Source of the DNA: Methanolinea sp. UBA275
Lineage (GTDB): Archaea > Halobacteriota > Methanomicrobia > Methanomicrobiales > Methanospirillaceae
DNA: 33,529 nucleotides
Direction: 5' to 3'
Assembly: GCA_002506105.1 (NCBI GenBank)
Contig: DAWU01000026.1
Coordinates: 1 to 33,529, forward strand
Position numbers and translations under genes: made by a program. How positions within the stretch are numbered: the stretch's first letter is position 1; each line of letters begins with the position of its first letter. Shown here one piece after another: positions 7,783 through 15,820 of the stretch. The notes beneath the pieces were generated by a model. It was not told the DNA's origin and did not search any database. It saw nothing but the letters and a program-made list of their open reading frames with translations.

Positions 7783-8217
7783 ATGAAAAAGAACACATTC
7801 GTCATCAAGCAGATATCTGTATTCTCTGAAAACAAACCCGGTCGTCTTGCAGCAATTGCAAGGGCGCTCCAGGAAGAGAAGATCAATATCCTGGCTTTCT
7901 CCATTGCCGAGGCGGATGGTTTCGGCGTGGTACGGGCACTTGTGGACAAACCCCAGAAAGCGCATGAAAAACTGGGTGAACTCGGATTCAACGTCGCCTT
8001 TACCGATGTCATTGCTGTCCGTATGAAGGATGAACCGGGCGGACTCCATGATATAGCCAGAATGCTCGGGGAAGGAATGATCAATATTGAGTATGCATAT
8101 GCCTATTCCGGAAAAGAGGGAGCGGTTCTCATACTCCGGGTGGACAACGTGGAATCGGCGATCACCGCAATAAAAAAGGGAGGGGGAACTCTGCTCGAGA
8201 GTTCCCTCTTCCAGTAA
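7783..8217 (+). CDS. ACT domain protein, PaaK-associated
   Basis: A 144-residue protein with two ACT-like repeats, residues about 5-70 (ISVFSENKPGRLAAIARALQ) and about 74-140 (VRMKDEPGGLHDIARMLGEG). The conserved PGxL turns that bind small ligands in ACT domains are visible in both. ACT domains sense amino acids and related small molecules. The gene follows the second ligase within 2 bp; the ATG at 7783 is supported by an upstream GGAGGAAG, whereas the longer frame to 7762 overlaps paaK. PaaK-ACT gene pairs recur in archaea and bacteria, so this protein likely tunes aryl-CoA ligase activity in response to aromatic amino acids; that is inference. Confidence 0.85.
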   Translation: MKKNTFVIKQISVFSENKPGRLAAIARALQEEKINILAFSIAEADGFGVVRALVDKPQKAHEKLGELGFNVAFTDVIAVRMKDEPGGLHDIARMLGEGMINIEYAYAYSGKEGAVLILRVDNVESAITAIKKGGGTLLESSLFQ

Positions 8218-8228
8218 ATTCTGATCCC

Positions 8229-9536
8229 CTATTTTTTCTCCCACCGGATAAGGTCAGAGACCCGGGACAGCGTGCTTCCCCTTCGAATTTCCTCCCTGAC
8301 CCTCTCTTCGGTCTTCCTGACCTCAAGGGCACGGCGTGCGATCTCGAAGGCTCTCTCCCGGGGAATCACCACCACGCCGCTTGCATCGCCCACAATCCAG
8401 TCGCCGGGATGAACTGCCTGTCCGCCGCACCTGATCTCCGCATTGATCTCCCCGAAACCTTTGGGTTCACCGGCATTTGGAGTGATAGCGCGGGAAAATA
8501 CCGGGAATCCCAGTGTGCGTATGTCATCCACATCCCTGGCTGAACCGTCAATTACCACACCAGAAAGCCCCCGTTCCATGGCACTCATGGTTGCAAGCTC
8601 CCCCCAGCATGCCACGTGAGTCGCCCCGTCATTATTGATCACGAGCACATCCCCGGGCTCAGCAACATCGATTGCTTCAACGGGTTTTGCCCAGTCTCCC
8701 GCAAAACCCTGGACCGTGACTGCTCTCCCCACCATCCTGACATCCCCACAGAGTGATGTGATCCCTTCCATTGCCCCCTTGCGGTGGATCGCATCAGATA
8801 TGTTGGGGGTGGAGACTGTGCAGAGGATCTCCCGTATTTTCTGATCGGGGCTGGTCCGCTCCTCCCTGGGTAGTCCCGGAGAGTCGATTGCGTCCCTGAT
8901 CTTCCGGGTTGATTCTGTGACTCCCGCCGACTTTGTGATGGCACTCCCCACGATCACAATGTCAGCCCCGCTGACAACTGCCTGAGGGGCTGTTATGGCA
9001 TCAAGACCTCCTGCGACGGCGACTGGAATCGCCACTGATCCCTTCAGTGATCGCATCATCGTAAGCGAGCTCTTCCCGAGCATCTGCTGGTCGATTCCTA
9101 CATGGCCATTGATAATATGGACACCAAGCGCCTCAAGCTCGATTGCTCTCCTGCATGGATCCGGGACATTAATCAGGTCACCCATAAGCCGCACGCCATA
9201 AAGGCCTGCAGCCCGGACCGCTTCAGAAATGACAGTGTCATCCGCATCCGCAAGGATGCAGACCACCGATGCTCCCGCTTTTGCTGCCATCTCAACCTCA
9301 AGGGTCCCGGTATCGGCAATCTTCATGTCCGCCACAATCTCGTGCCCGGGGAAAAGAGCCCGGAGACGCCTGACCGCCTCCATTCCCTCGCTCTTTATCA
9401 GGGGAGTCCCTGCTTCGATCCAGTCTGCCCCTCCCTCCACCGCTTCGCGGGCAATCTGGACAGCCCGGTCGAGTTCCGTGATGTCGAGGGCAACCTGGAG
9501 GACTGGTCGTTTCATGCGTGATAGTTGGTATGTCAT
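8229..9536 (-). CDS. Bifunctional 3-hexulose-6-phosphate synthase / RraA-like protein
   Basis: A 435-residue fusion. Residues about 10-220 are an orotidine-monophosphate-decarboxylase-superfamily hexulose-6-phosphate synthase (VLQVALDI, EAGTPLIKSEG, IVADMKIADTG, HVGIDQQ), which joins or releases formaldehyde and ribulose 5-phosphate. Residues about 235-405 are RraA/HMG-aldolase-like (GDVLVINNDG, VIDGSARD, PGDWIVGDASGVVVIP). In archaea lacking the oxidative pentose phosphate route, hexulose-phosphate synthase running in reverse supplies ribulose 5-phosphate for nucleotides. What the RraA domain adds is unknown. An internal ATG at 9515 (MKRPVLQVALD) is an alternative start; neither has a clear SD. 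The upstream neighbour on this strand is the damaged rhodanese gene, about 240 bp away. Confidence 0.88.
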   Translation of the reverse strand: MTYQLSRMKRPVLQVALDITELDRAVQIAREAVEGGADWIEAGTPLIKSEGMEAVRRLRALFPGHEIVADMKIADTGTLEVEMAAKAGASVVCILADADDTVISEAVRAAGLYGVRLMGDLINVPDPCRRAIELEALGVHIINGHVGIDQQMLGKSSLTMMRSLKGSVAIPVAVAGGLDAITAPQAVVSGADIVIVGSAITKSAGVTESTRKIRDAIDSPGLPREERTSPDQKIREILCTVSTPNISDAIHRKGAMEGITSLCGDVRMVGRAVTVQGFAGDWAKPVEAIDVAEPGDVLVINNDGATHVACWGELATMSAMERGLSGVVIDGSARDVDDIRTLGFPVFSRAITPNAGEPKGFGEINAEIRCGGQAVHPGDWIVGDASGVVVIPRERAFEIARRALEVRKTEERVREEIRRGSTLSRVSDLIRWEKK

Positions 9537-9773
9537 GATTGAAATTGTTGCTGACCGGGGGGTTCTATTGGCCCTCCTTTAGTGGATGCCTTATACCTTT
9601 GATGCGGGGAAATATCCCTATTGCATCACTATAATACCTGTAATTTACTGATCGGATTTCATACCAGGGCTGATTGCATTTTCTTTGAATACTGTAGGAT
9701 CATCAATCCACGTGATGCCATCGACATGGCTGATGAATGAAGCAGAAAAAAAAGGGAAATTCGGAGCGCGGTG

Positions 9774-10118
9774 TTATTTCTCAACCGGGAGACCTGCATC
9801 CTGCCATGCCGAGATGCCACCCCGGATATGTGTGACATCGGAAAATCCGAGGTCTCGCATGAGGTTTTCATTGTCCTGGATCCGCGTGTTCCCTGTGCGC
9901 AGTATACAACGTATTTCTTATCCCTGTCAAGATTTGAGATGATATTCCTGAAATCAGGAGAGAAGAAATTTTCGTTTGCTGATCCCCTGATATGACCCCG
10001 GGCATACTCCTCCGGTGTCCGGACGTCAAGGATAATACAGGTATCCCGGTCCGCTCCTTCAAGAATTTTCCTGGCATTGTTCAGGACCAAGTTCGCGATA
10101 AGGCTCAGATTGATTCAT
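9774..10118 (-). pseudogene. Rhodanese-like protein, broken by two compensating frameshifts
   Basis: A single-domain rhodanese of about 114 residues can be read only by changing frame twice. The ATG at 10118 has a perfect GGGAGG upstream and starts MNQSEPYRELGPEQ, but then runs into a stop. Removing one T at 10076 joins it to ARKILEG...ILDVRTPEEYARGHI...YCAQGTRGSRTM in another frame, including the active-site Cys loop CAQGTRG. Around 9866-9869 one base is missing; restoring it returns to the first frame, which continues ENLMRDLGFSDVTHIRGG and ISAWQDAGLPVEK to TAA at 9776-9774. The domain is otherwise complete, so this is either a very recent pseudogene or two sequencing errors. Rhodaneses transfer sulfane sulfur. 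Confidence 0.75.
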
Positions 10119-10194
10119 GCTATCCTCCCGGGAATGGTGATGATACAGGGAATCTCAACCCTGTTCCCCCTGTGTATCTCAACCCCGGATTGAT

Positions 10195-10704
10195 TTAATG
10201 GTCCTGTGTGAACTTTTCGTTGAAGACCACCAGATCAAGGTCTTTTTTCTTCTGGATAGTAAGATCTGCGGGATACCCTGCCGGGATGAGCGATACAAGA
10301 GTGTAGTCATCGGGGACCTCAAGGAGTTTCCTGACAGTGTCTGCATACTCCTTCTTCTCTCCAGCCACCCAGCAACTGCCGACACCGTATGCCAGGAATG
10401 CAAGGATTATCGTCTCGGTTGCTGCACAACAGTCTTCCAGATAGTATTTTGCCTTCCGCTCCCCGAACACCGCAACGCAGAGTGAGGCATCAGCGATGAA
10501 TTTACCGTGATCTGTCAGGCCGCCAATCTTTTTAAGGAGTTCACGGTCACGAATCACACCAAAAAGCCATGGCTGCAGGTTCATCGCGGTGGGGGCATGT
10601 CTGGCACACTCAAGGACATCCCTGAGAACGTTCTCGTCAACAGCATCCGGTTTATATTTGCGAACACTGTGCCGGGACTTGATCGTAGTGGTGACAATAT
10701 TCAT
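10195..10704 (-). CDS. Nitroreductase family protein
   Basis: A 169-residue FMN-dependent nitroreductase-like flavoprotein. The N-terminal SRHSVRKYKPDAV contains the Arg/Ser/Arg residues that contact the FMN phosphate, and APTAMNLQPW follows as the second flavin-binding element. The central helix (CCAATETIILAFLAYGVGSCW) and the VSLIPAGYP segment match the small archaeal and clostridial members. Physiological substrate cannot be told from sequence; these enzymes use NAD(P)H or reduced F420-linked donors to reduce quinones, nitro groups or other acceptors. It lies 76 bp upstream of the rhodanese gene on the same strand and may be cotranscribed. No good SD is visible at the start. Confidence 0.85.
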   Translation of the reverse strand: MNIVTTTIKSRHSVRKYKPDAVDENVLRDVLECARHAPTAMNLQPWLFGVIRDRELLKKIGGLTDHGKFIADASLCVAVFGERKAKYYLEDCCAATETIILAFLAYGVGSCWVAGEKKEYADTVRKLLEVPDDYTLVSLIPAGYPADLTIQKKKDLDLVVFNEKFTQDH

Positions 10705-10768
10705 GGAGATCGCATTGCTGCCCGAGAAAAAAAAGATGTCTTTCCATTATGCCCTCATCCTGATTGGA

Positions 10769-11764
10769 TCAGGACCGCCTTCCTGCCATGACCGTGAGTG
10801 AGAACGCGGTAATAACCGATGCGATACCCAGGAGTGCGTCAAACCCGGGAACCGTAGTGGGTAGCATGGTTGTTTCCCTGGGGATTACGGTCTCCTGTGT
10901 GGTGATTGGGATTGTCTGGATAGTTGTGAGAGGAGGGATGGTGGCAGTATCAGAGGAGATTGGAGTGAGTGTGGAAGGGAGATTGGTTGTGGGTCGCTGT
11001 GTCGGGGTTGTCGGGGTGATGAGAGGGTTGTCTTTTTGCAGGAGGAACGTTACCTCTTCGCTGATAGCCTTCCCTTTTGAGGGATTGTTGTCCGAGAGAT
11101 CATTCGCGTCGCACCGCGCAAATACAGTATAGGTACCTGCAGGGTATTGAGAAAGGCCGGTTGGCCAGACTGGTCCGGTCTCGAAAGGAACAGAAGGGAT
11201 AGAGATATCTTCAAGGCTGTATCCTCCGAGAGATGAGAACTGAATTTCCCCGGGCCCTGTCAGCCTTACAATTACGGGAGCTCCGGATACACTCCCCCGG
11301 AGCGCCATTTCCCAGAGGTTCGTGTCGATACGAAAACCCACGGTATCCCCCTTGGGAACCCATATAGCCCCGGATCCTATCACAAAGTCCGAGGAATAGT
11401 CCACAACCCGGATCTCAAGGGTTGGTTCCTTGATGTAGAACGCGATGGAATTTCCCGGAAGCAGGAACCAGGGCCCGGTCTTACCCGAAAAAGACGCAGG
11501 GGAGGCATAAAAAGCCGCCGGATCTCCTACTGTGACCTGGGCGGCCGGACTGCTGGTGACCGATCCCCCGGGCCCGTACCATACGAGGGACGATCCGGGC
11601 ACCGCACCACTTGCCGTGATATCGAGATTTTCCTCTCCGATAAATACGGTGGCGCCTGCGGGAATGGTGTTGAGTCCGGCAGTTGAGGGAGCTGCAAGAA
11701 TAAGGAGGCTTAGTATGCTGAGAAATGCGGCGATCCATCCTCGTGTTCCGAATGAGATCTTCAT
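10769..11764 (-). CDS. DUF3821 surface protein with PGF-CTERM-like sorting tail
   Basis: A 331-residue predicted exported protein. Residues about 9-30 form a signal peptide ending near STAG. The following GLNTIPAGATVFIGEENLDIT is the start of DUF3821, a domain characteristic of Methanomicrobiales surface proteins. Residues about 245-300 are a Thr/Pro/Ser-rich low-complexity linker, a likely O-glycosylation or cell-wall-spanning stretch. The C-terminus (VPGFDALLGIASVITAF, then a short hydrophobic run and GRRS) has the PGF-hydrophobic-basic layout of PGF-CTERM signals processed by archaeosortase A. The protein is therefore probably anchored on the cell surface. Function unknown; no ligand-binding motif is recognisable. 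Confidence 0.8.
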   Translation of the reverse strand: MKISFGTRGWIAAFLSILSLLILAAPSTAGLNTIPAGATVFIGEENLDITASGAVPGSSLVWYGPGGSVTSSPAAQVTVGDPAAFYASPASFSGKTGPWFLLPGNSIAFYIKEPTLEIRVVDYSSDFVIGSGAIWVPKGDTVGFRIDTNLWEMALRGSVSGAPVIVRLTGPGEIQFSSLGGYSLEDISIPSVPFETGPVWPTGLSQYPAGTYTVFARCDANDLSDNNPSKGKAISEEVTFLLQKDNPLITPTTPTQRPTTNLPSTLTPISSDTATIPPLTTIQTIPITTQETVIPRETTMLPTTVPGFDALLGIASVITAFSLTVMAGRRS

Positions 11765-11833
11765 ACACAGGAGAGCACGATGTGAATTATAAACCTTCTC
11801 CCGGCGGTGAAAAAAGGGAACATTCCTTCTGAT

Positions 11834-13036
11834 TCAATGGAAGATGCCTATTGTTGCACTCCACATGTTTGACAGTCCCAGGGTGACCAGCACAACAGGA
11901 TCAATTCCCAGCACCGGGAAAATGACCATGAAATAGAGTATGGTACCGAGCGTGCTGCCCACATTCGCAAGGGCGGCAACCAGCACTACCCGGAACAGCG
12001 GGACCTTCATCATGTCCGTAATACTTTCTGCCTGGAATATTGCACGGAAATCGGAAGGCGCCGGTTTTCGTATCTTCGCTTCGACAATGGCCGAAAACCA
12101 TCCTGCAGCAATCAGCGGGTTTAATGCAGTGAACCACGAGACGGCAAGGCCGGTAAGAGCGGAGAGCGGGTGGCCCCGGGCTGCAAGGGTGAATACCGCG
12201 GTCAGTACACCATGGACGAGCACCCAGTACACGAGGGCCATGATCAATACCTCAAACCCGACACCAGAGAACGCGAGGGCAACGAGGAGGAATACGAAAA
12301 GGGCTGTCACTGCCACACCGAAGATCAGGCCCCAGGGCAATGATTTCACATCGGCAGTCAGCGATTGTAGAGGGGGAATGGTACCTGGTGATTCCACATA
12401 CCGTTCCACTCCCTTCACATGCCCTGCACCCAGGACCGCAAGTACCCTTTCATGCGTTGTGGTAAGGTCCACGATGTTCCGGGCAAGGTAGGCGTCACGC
12501 TCATCGATAAGGGCCTTTGCACCATTCGGAGAAAATTTTCGGAACTCCTCCATCGCCAGGGCAATCATGTCCTGCTTCTTGAGCTCCTCGACGTCGATTT
12601 CTGCATCATCGATGCCAACAACTGATACCCCCAGTGCATAGATCATCCTTATTTTTTCAAGAATCGAGAGGGAATTCCAGAACCGCCGCAGGGTGATATT
12701 GATGTCCCGGTCGATGAGCGCAACCGGAGTATTGCGTGCTTCCGCTTCAGCGATTGCTGCCTTCATCTCTGCACCGGGTTCCACACCGAGGTCAAGTCCG
12801 ATGCGCCTCTGAAGATATGCAAGTATCCACTGCACCAGTACCTGCGTGAAGTTCTTTGCCTCAAGAACATCCTTTACCGAGGGATCTTTCGCCTGATTCC
12901 TGATCGCGGCATAACGGCCTGGATCAAGTTCCACCGCGATAACATCAGGCTGGAATTCGGCAATTGCTTCACGGACTTCCTCGATACTCTTCTGAGAGAC
13001 GTGGGCGGTTCCCACGATCCGGAGCGTTCCGGTCAT
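11834..13036 (-). CDS. TraB/GumN family membrane protein
   Basis: A 400-residue TraB-family protein. Residues 1-215 form the conserved domain with GTAHVS (residues about 9-14), the VIAVELDPGRY motif and VLGAGHVKGVERY, which resemble the putative metal-binding residues of the TIKI/TraB/EreA superfamily, thought to be metalloprotease- or hydrolase-like. The C-terminal half contains about four to five transmembrane helices (from LIFGVAVTALFVFLLVAL onward). The family is named after an Enterococcus pheromone shutdown protein, but the archaeal role is unknown. It is the last gene of a guaAA-YkgJ-TraB operon and overlaps the YkgJ gene by 4 bp (ATGA). Confidence 0.85.
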   Translation of the reverse strand: MTGTLRIVGTAHVSQKSIEEVREAIAEFQPDVIAVELDPGRYAAIRNQAKDPSVKDVLEAKNFTQVLVQWILAYLQRRIGLDLGVEPGAEMKAAIAEAEARNTPVALIDRDINITLRRFWNSLSILEKIRMIYALGVSVVGIDDAEIDVEELKKQDMIALAMEEFRKFSPNGAKALIDERDAYLARNIVDLTTTHERVLAVLGAGHVKGVERYVESPGTIPPLQSLTADVKSLPWGLIFGVAVTALFVFLLVALAFSGVGFEVLIMALVYWVLVHGVLTAVFTLAARGHPLSALTGLAVSWFTALNPLIAAGWFSAIVEAKIRKPAPSDFRAIFQAESITDMMKVPLFRVVLVAALANVGSTLGTILYFMVIFPVLGIDPVVLVTLGLSNMWSATIGIFH

Positions 13037-13587
13037 AGAACCGTCACCCCATCACTGTCAATGATGAGTCTCCCTTTCACCTTGGGAAGCGGTGAAATGA
13101 GCACTTTCCGTATCTTCTCCTCTTCCTCATCCTCTGCTACCTTACGGGATACGAGGTCACCTGCGAGTGAAAGAGCCTCTTTTCTGCCAATGGATCCACC
13201 AAGGCCCCTGCACGGGAAGACGAGGAGTGTCTCCCCGTCAAGCATAAATGGGTAGGTACGGCAGATCCAGGGCCTTGATTCATACACTATGCAGGATCCA
13301 TTCCTGAAAAACCGGCATTCTCCCTGAACCCGGCGAATCGCCCAGCCCAGAGTGAGGTTGGTCCCGTCAGCAAGCGCGATACTTTCGGGATATGGTTCTG
13401 CAATTTCATCACGCGCAAGGAGACATGTCTCCGATAGGCATCGGATCTCGGAGGGAGAGACCATTACAAGGTTATTGTCATCGGGAAAGCCCCTGCAGCA
13501 ATCTCCACACAGGGTACAGGAGAACCCAATGCCTCGTATTCGCTCAGCAATTCGTTCAACAAGACCGGATGGCTCCCCTTCGCTCAC
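13033..13587 (-). CDS. YkgJ family cysteine cluster protein
   Basis: A 184-residue protein with the YkgJ/CxxCxxCC cluster: CTLCGDCC (residues about 20-27), then further cysteines in LSETC, GECRFFRNGSCIVYESRPWICRTYPF and PCRG. These are thought to bind a metal or Fe-S centre, but no function has been established for the family that I can name. The GTG start at 13587 overlaps the guaAA stop by 4 bp (GTGA), and its own TGA overlaps the TraB ATG, so translation of the three genes is probably coupled. An AT- or Fe-S-specific role cannot be deduced from context. Confidence 0.82.
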   Translation of the reverse strand: MSEGEPSGLVERIAERIRGIGFSCTLCGDCCRGFPDDNNLVMVSPSEIRCLSETCLLARDEIAEPYPESIALADGTNLTLGWAIRRVQGECRFFRNGSCIVYESRPWICRTYPFMLDGETLLVFPCRGLGGSIGRKEALSLAGDLVSRKVAEDEEEEKIRKVLISPLPKVKGRLIIDSDGVTVL

Positions 13588-14147
13588 GGTCTGTGCTCCC
13601 TGCAGATGGCATCAAAATTTTCATAGACTTTTCTCCCATCCACAGTATGGCTGACCTCCGGATGCCATTGCAACCCGAAGATATTCTTGTCCTTGTGGGC
13701 AATGGCTTCATGAGGGCACACAGCAGATCTGGCAAGCAGCCGAAAGTCAGGCGGCACTATGGCCACTTCGTCTGCATGAGAAGCCCATACACTGATGGTC
13801 CCGGGATATCCGGATAGGATCGCTCCCTCCTCAACAACTTCCACATCCACCGGGCCGTAACCACCTGTTTTTCCCTGGCGCACACTACCCCCGTATTCCA
13901 TTGCGATGATATGAAGCCCGAGGCAGATACCCAGGACCGGGAGATCCAGCGTGAGGTAACGGGATGAGTTCCCGCTCCTTCCGATATCGGGTCCCCCTCC
14001 AATCACAATCCCCCTGCATGATCCTGCAATCTCGTCCGGAGAGGTGCTGTTTGGGATTAACTTCGCATCAATATCGAGATCCCGGAACATGCGCAGGATA
14101 AGGTGGTTGAACTGCCCGTAATTATTGACGATGTAAATGGGGAGCAT
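13584..14147 (-). CDS. guaAA: GMP synthase, glutamine amidotransferase subunit A
   Basis: A 187-residue class I glutamine amidotransferase that supplies ammonia to the separate archaeal GMP synthase ATP-pyrophosphatase subunit (GuaAB) for XMP to GMP conversion. It has the oxyanion region GIVIGGGPDIGRSG, the nucleophile elbow VLGICLGLH with the catalytic Cys, and the His-Glu pair in LQWHPEVSHT. The ATG at 14147 (MLPIYIVNNYGQ) gives the expected family length and follows GTGAGG; the frame is open further upstream, but the extension is not conserved in character. The guaAB subunit is not in this window. First gene of a tightly overlapping three-gene operon. Confidence 0.92.
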   Translation of the reverse strand: MLPIYIVNNYGQFNHLILRMFRDLDIDAKLIPNSTSPDEIAGSCRGIVIGGGPDIGRSGNSSRYLTLDLPVLGICLGLHIIAMEYGGSVRQGKTGGYGPVDVEVVEEGAILSGYPGTISVWASHADEVAIVPPDFRLLARSAVCPHEAIAHKDKNIFGLQWHPEVSHTVDGRKVYENFDAICREHRP

Positions 14148-14252
14148 GTTCCTCACATTATTGGCGTTTTTTCCATTTAATGACTCTTTCACAATGAAGG
14201 CCCTGGTTGTCCCATCGGGAATCCTGTTGATCTGCCCCCCAATGAGGCTTTC

Positions 14253-15281
14253 TTATGAGTAGGACCTGACTGTCTCGAAGATGCAGTTCCTGATGGCAGA
14301 AGGTGTATGACCCATGATATATGCCATGAACATTGCTCCGCCTGCTCCCATACCCTCCTTGACCTCACCGATGCAATACCTCGCAAGGCCAGCGTGCCCC
14401 AGGTCGCCGAACTCAGGGTCAACATATACGACCGGAACTCCAATACTTTCTGCAATCTCTGCGAAATTCGCTGAGGGATCATCGCGGACATACACTGTTG
14501 TTGCAACCATCGGTACCCGGAAACCCATCCCCTTCACAACCGCAGCAACGGCAAGCATCTGGGTTCCTCCCGCGAGCACCAGCCTGTGGGAAAATGTGCT
14601 GACAATCCCAGCGCACACTGGCATCATGGGATCTCCAGTACACCTGAGTATGTCGAGAGGAGAAGCCACCTCTGCACCCTTCTTTTCTATCCTCCGGGAA
14701 ACGGCCTGCCACACTGCATCTTTCAGGTGCACTGGATTCTCCACATAACTGGAACTGACCCTGGCCGGGTATCCCAGTGCCCGCAGGACGCAGAGGGCTG
14801 TGGTGGTACCGCCCGGCACGCATTCACCCACAACCAGCAGGTCGCATGACTGTAAGAGCGCCCGCCCAAGCCACCGCCCGGCTTCGTACATCTCATTCGC
14901 ACGTGGGACCGCATCTGTGACCCTGGGATCATTTCCAGGATCGCCATATATATCGAGGCATGGAATCGTAGGCCGGTGGGAAAGGCCGGCATTGATAAAC
15001 ATGGGTGTAATCCCGCACAGCTGCATCATGGCCCTTGTAATGGATGCGGGAGTAGGGCATCCTGTTGGTGTATCGGACCTTACTGGCATACTGGTAATAG
15101 CGCCGTGTGCGACAAGCTCGGCATCCAGGATCGGGGTAAACAGGGTTTTTTCAGGGGTTGGGCCTGCACCGGAGATCCCAGGTACGCGGGAGATGAGTGT
15201 GTTTGCAAGGATGCTGCAGAACAGCGGTTTTTTTGAATCGCACGGGGATTCCTGGGAGAGGAAGGGCATATGGAGTGTCAC
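14253..15281 (-). CDS. cobT: Nicotinate-nucleotide-dimethylbenzimidazole phosphoribosyltransferase-like protein (CobT family)
   Basis: A 342-residue archaeal member of the CobT family, which activates the lower-ligand base of cobamides as its alpha-riboside phosphate. Landmarks are ISGAGPTPEKT, LDAELVAHG, GECVPGGTTTALCVLRALGY and VLAGGTQMLAVAAV. The context supports the assignment: the divergent genes starting 80 bp away are the alpha-ribazole-phosphate phosphatase cobZ and cobalamin synthase cobS, which carry out the next steps of nucleotide-loop assembly. The start is GTG at 15281; an ATG at 15269 is an alternative. About 105 bp separates its stop from guaAA on the same strand. Confidence 0.85.
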   Translation of the reverse strand: MTLHMPFLSQESPCDSKKPLFCSILANTLISRVPGISGAGPTPEKTLFTPILDAELVAHGAITSMPVRSDTPTGCPTPASITRAMMQLCGITPMFINAGLSHRPTIPCLDIYGDPGNDPRVTDAVPRANEMYEAGRWLGRALLQSCDLLVVGECVPGGTTTALCVLRALGYPARVSSSYVENPVHLKDAVWQAVSRRIEKKGAEVASPLDILRCTGDPMMPVCAGIVSTFSHRLVLAGGTQMLAVAAVVKGMGFRVPMVATTVYVRDDPSANFAEIAESIGVPVVYVDPEFGDLGHAGLARYCIGEVKEGMGAGGAMFMAYIMGHTPSAIRNCIFETVRSYS

Positions 15282-15361
15282 CTTACCAATCGTATTTGCA
15301 AGTCCATCAACCTAGCGCCCCTTCTCAAGAAGCAATCCTGATAATCATAGAAGAGAGACCA

Positions 15362-15820
15362 GTGAGTACAAAGGACCACATATACATGTTTGAGGTTGCT
15401 GAGCGCCTGCAGGAGAAAGGCGCGGGAATGGATGAGATACTCGGGGCCGCCATGGAGCTGTATGTTCCTCATGGTGTCCCGGAAAGGGAGGCGAAAGATT
15501 CCATCAGGCAGATGATTGAGAAATATATGAATGATCCCAACATTTCTTCTCTTCTTCTTGGTGCAATACTGCTCGAAGACGAACTCTACTGGAAGCGGAT
15601 CAATTCCGAGATAAAGGACGACCCGGTATTCCTCCTTTCGGACGAGATCATCGGGATGGCAATTGCCGAATGCATCGGTGGAACCTATGCCCGTTTCGAG
15701 TTCACTCGCTATGACCAGAAGAAGCCAGGAATACTCGGATCACTCGGCCCATTCCTCGACGATGCAGTCGCCGGACTCATTGCAGGGTGCACCTCAAGGT
15801 TCTACAGCGAATGTCACTGA
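15362..15820 (+). CDS. cobZ: Alpha-ribazole phosphatase CobZ
   Basis: A 152-residue protein of the phosphatidylglycerophosphatase A fold whose archaeal members are CobZ, an alternative phosphatase that removes the 5'-phosphate in cobamide nucleotide-loop synthesis (shown for a Methanosarcina enzyme). Typical elements are the helical N-terminus, LLSDEIIGMAIAECIGG, and the end FLDDAVAGLIAGCTSRFY. The frame is open upstream to 15197, but that part overlaps cobT antisense and has no family character; the GTG at 15362 follows a GAGAG stretch and gives a normal size. Its last 10 bp overlap the start of cobS, so the two are cotranslated. Confidence 0.85.
   Translation: MSTKDHIYMFEVAERLQEKGAGMDEILGAAMELYVPHGVPEREAKDSIRQMIEKYMNDPNISSLLLGAILLEDELYWKRINSEIKDDPVFLLSDEIIGMAIAECIGGTYARFEFTRYDQKKPGILGSLGPFLDDAVAGLIAGCTSRFYSECH

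Noticed and set aside
14189..14506. 105-codon minus-strand frame at the end of cobT
   Set aside because: It is an out-of-frame shadow of the cobT coding sequence with no family similarity.
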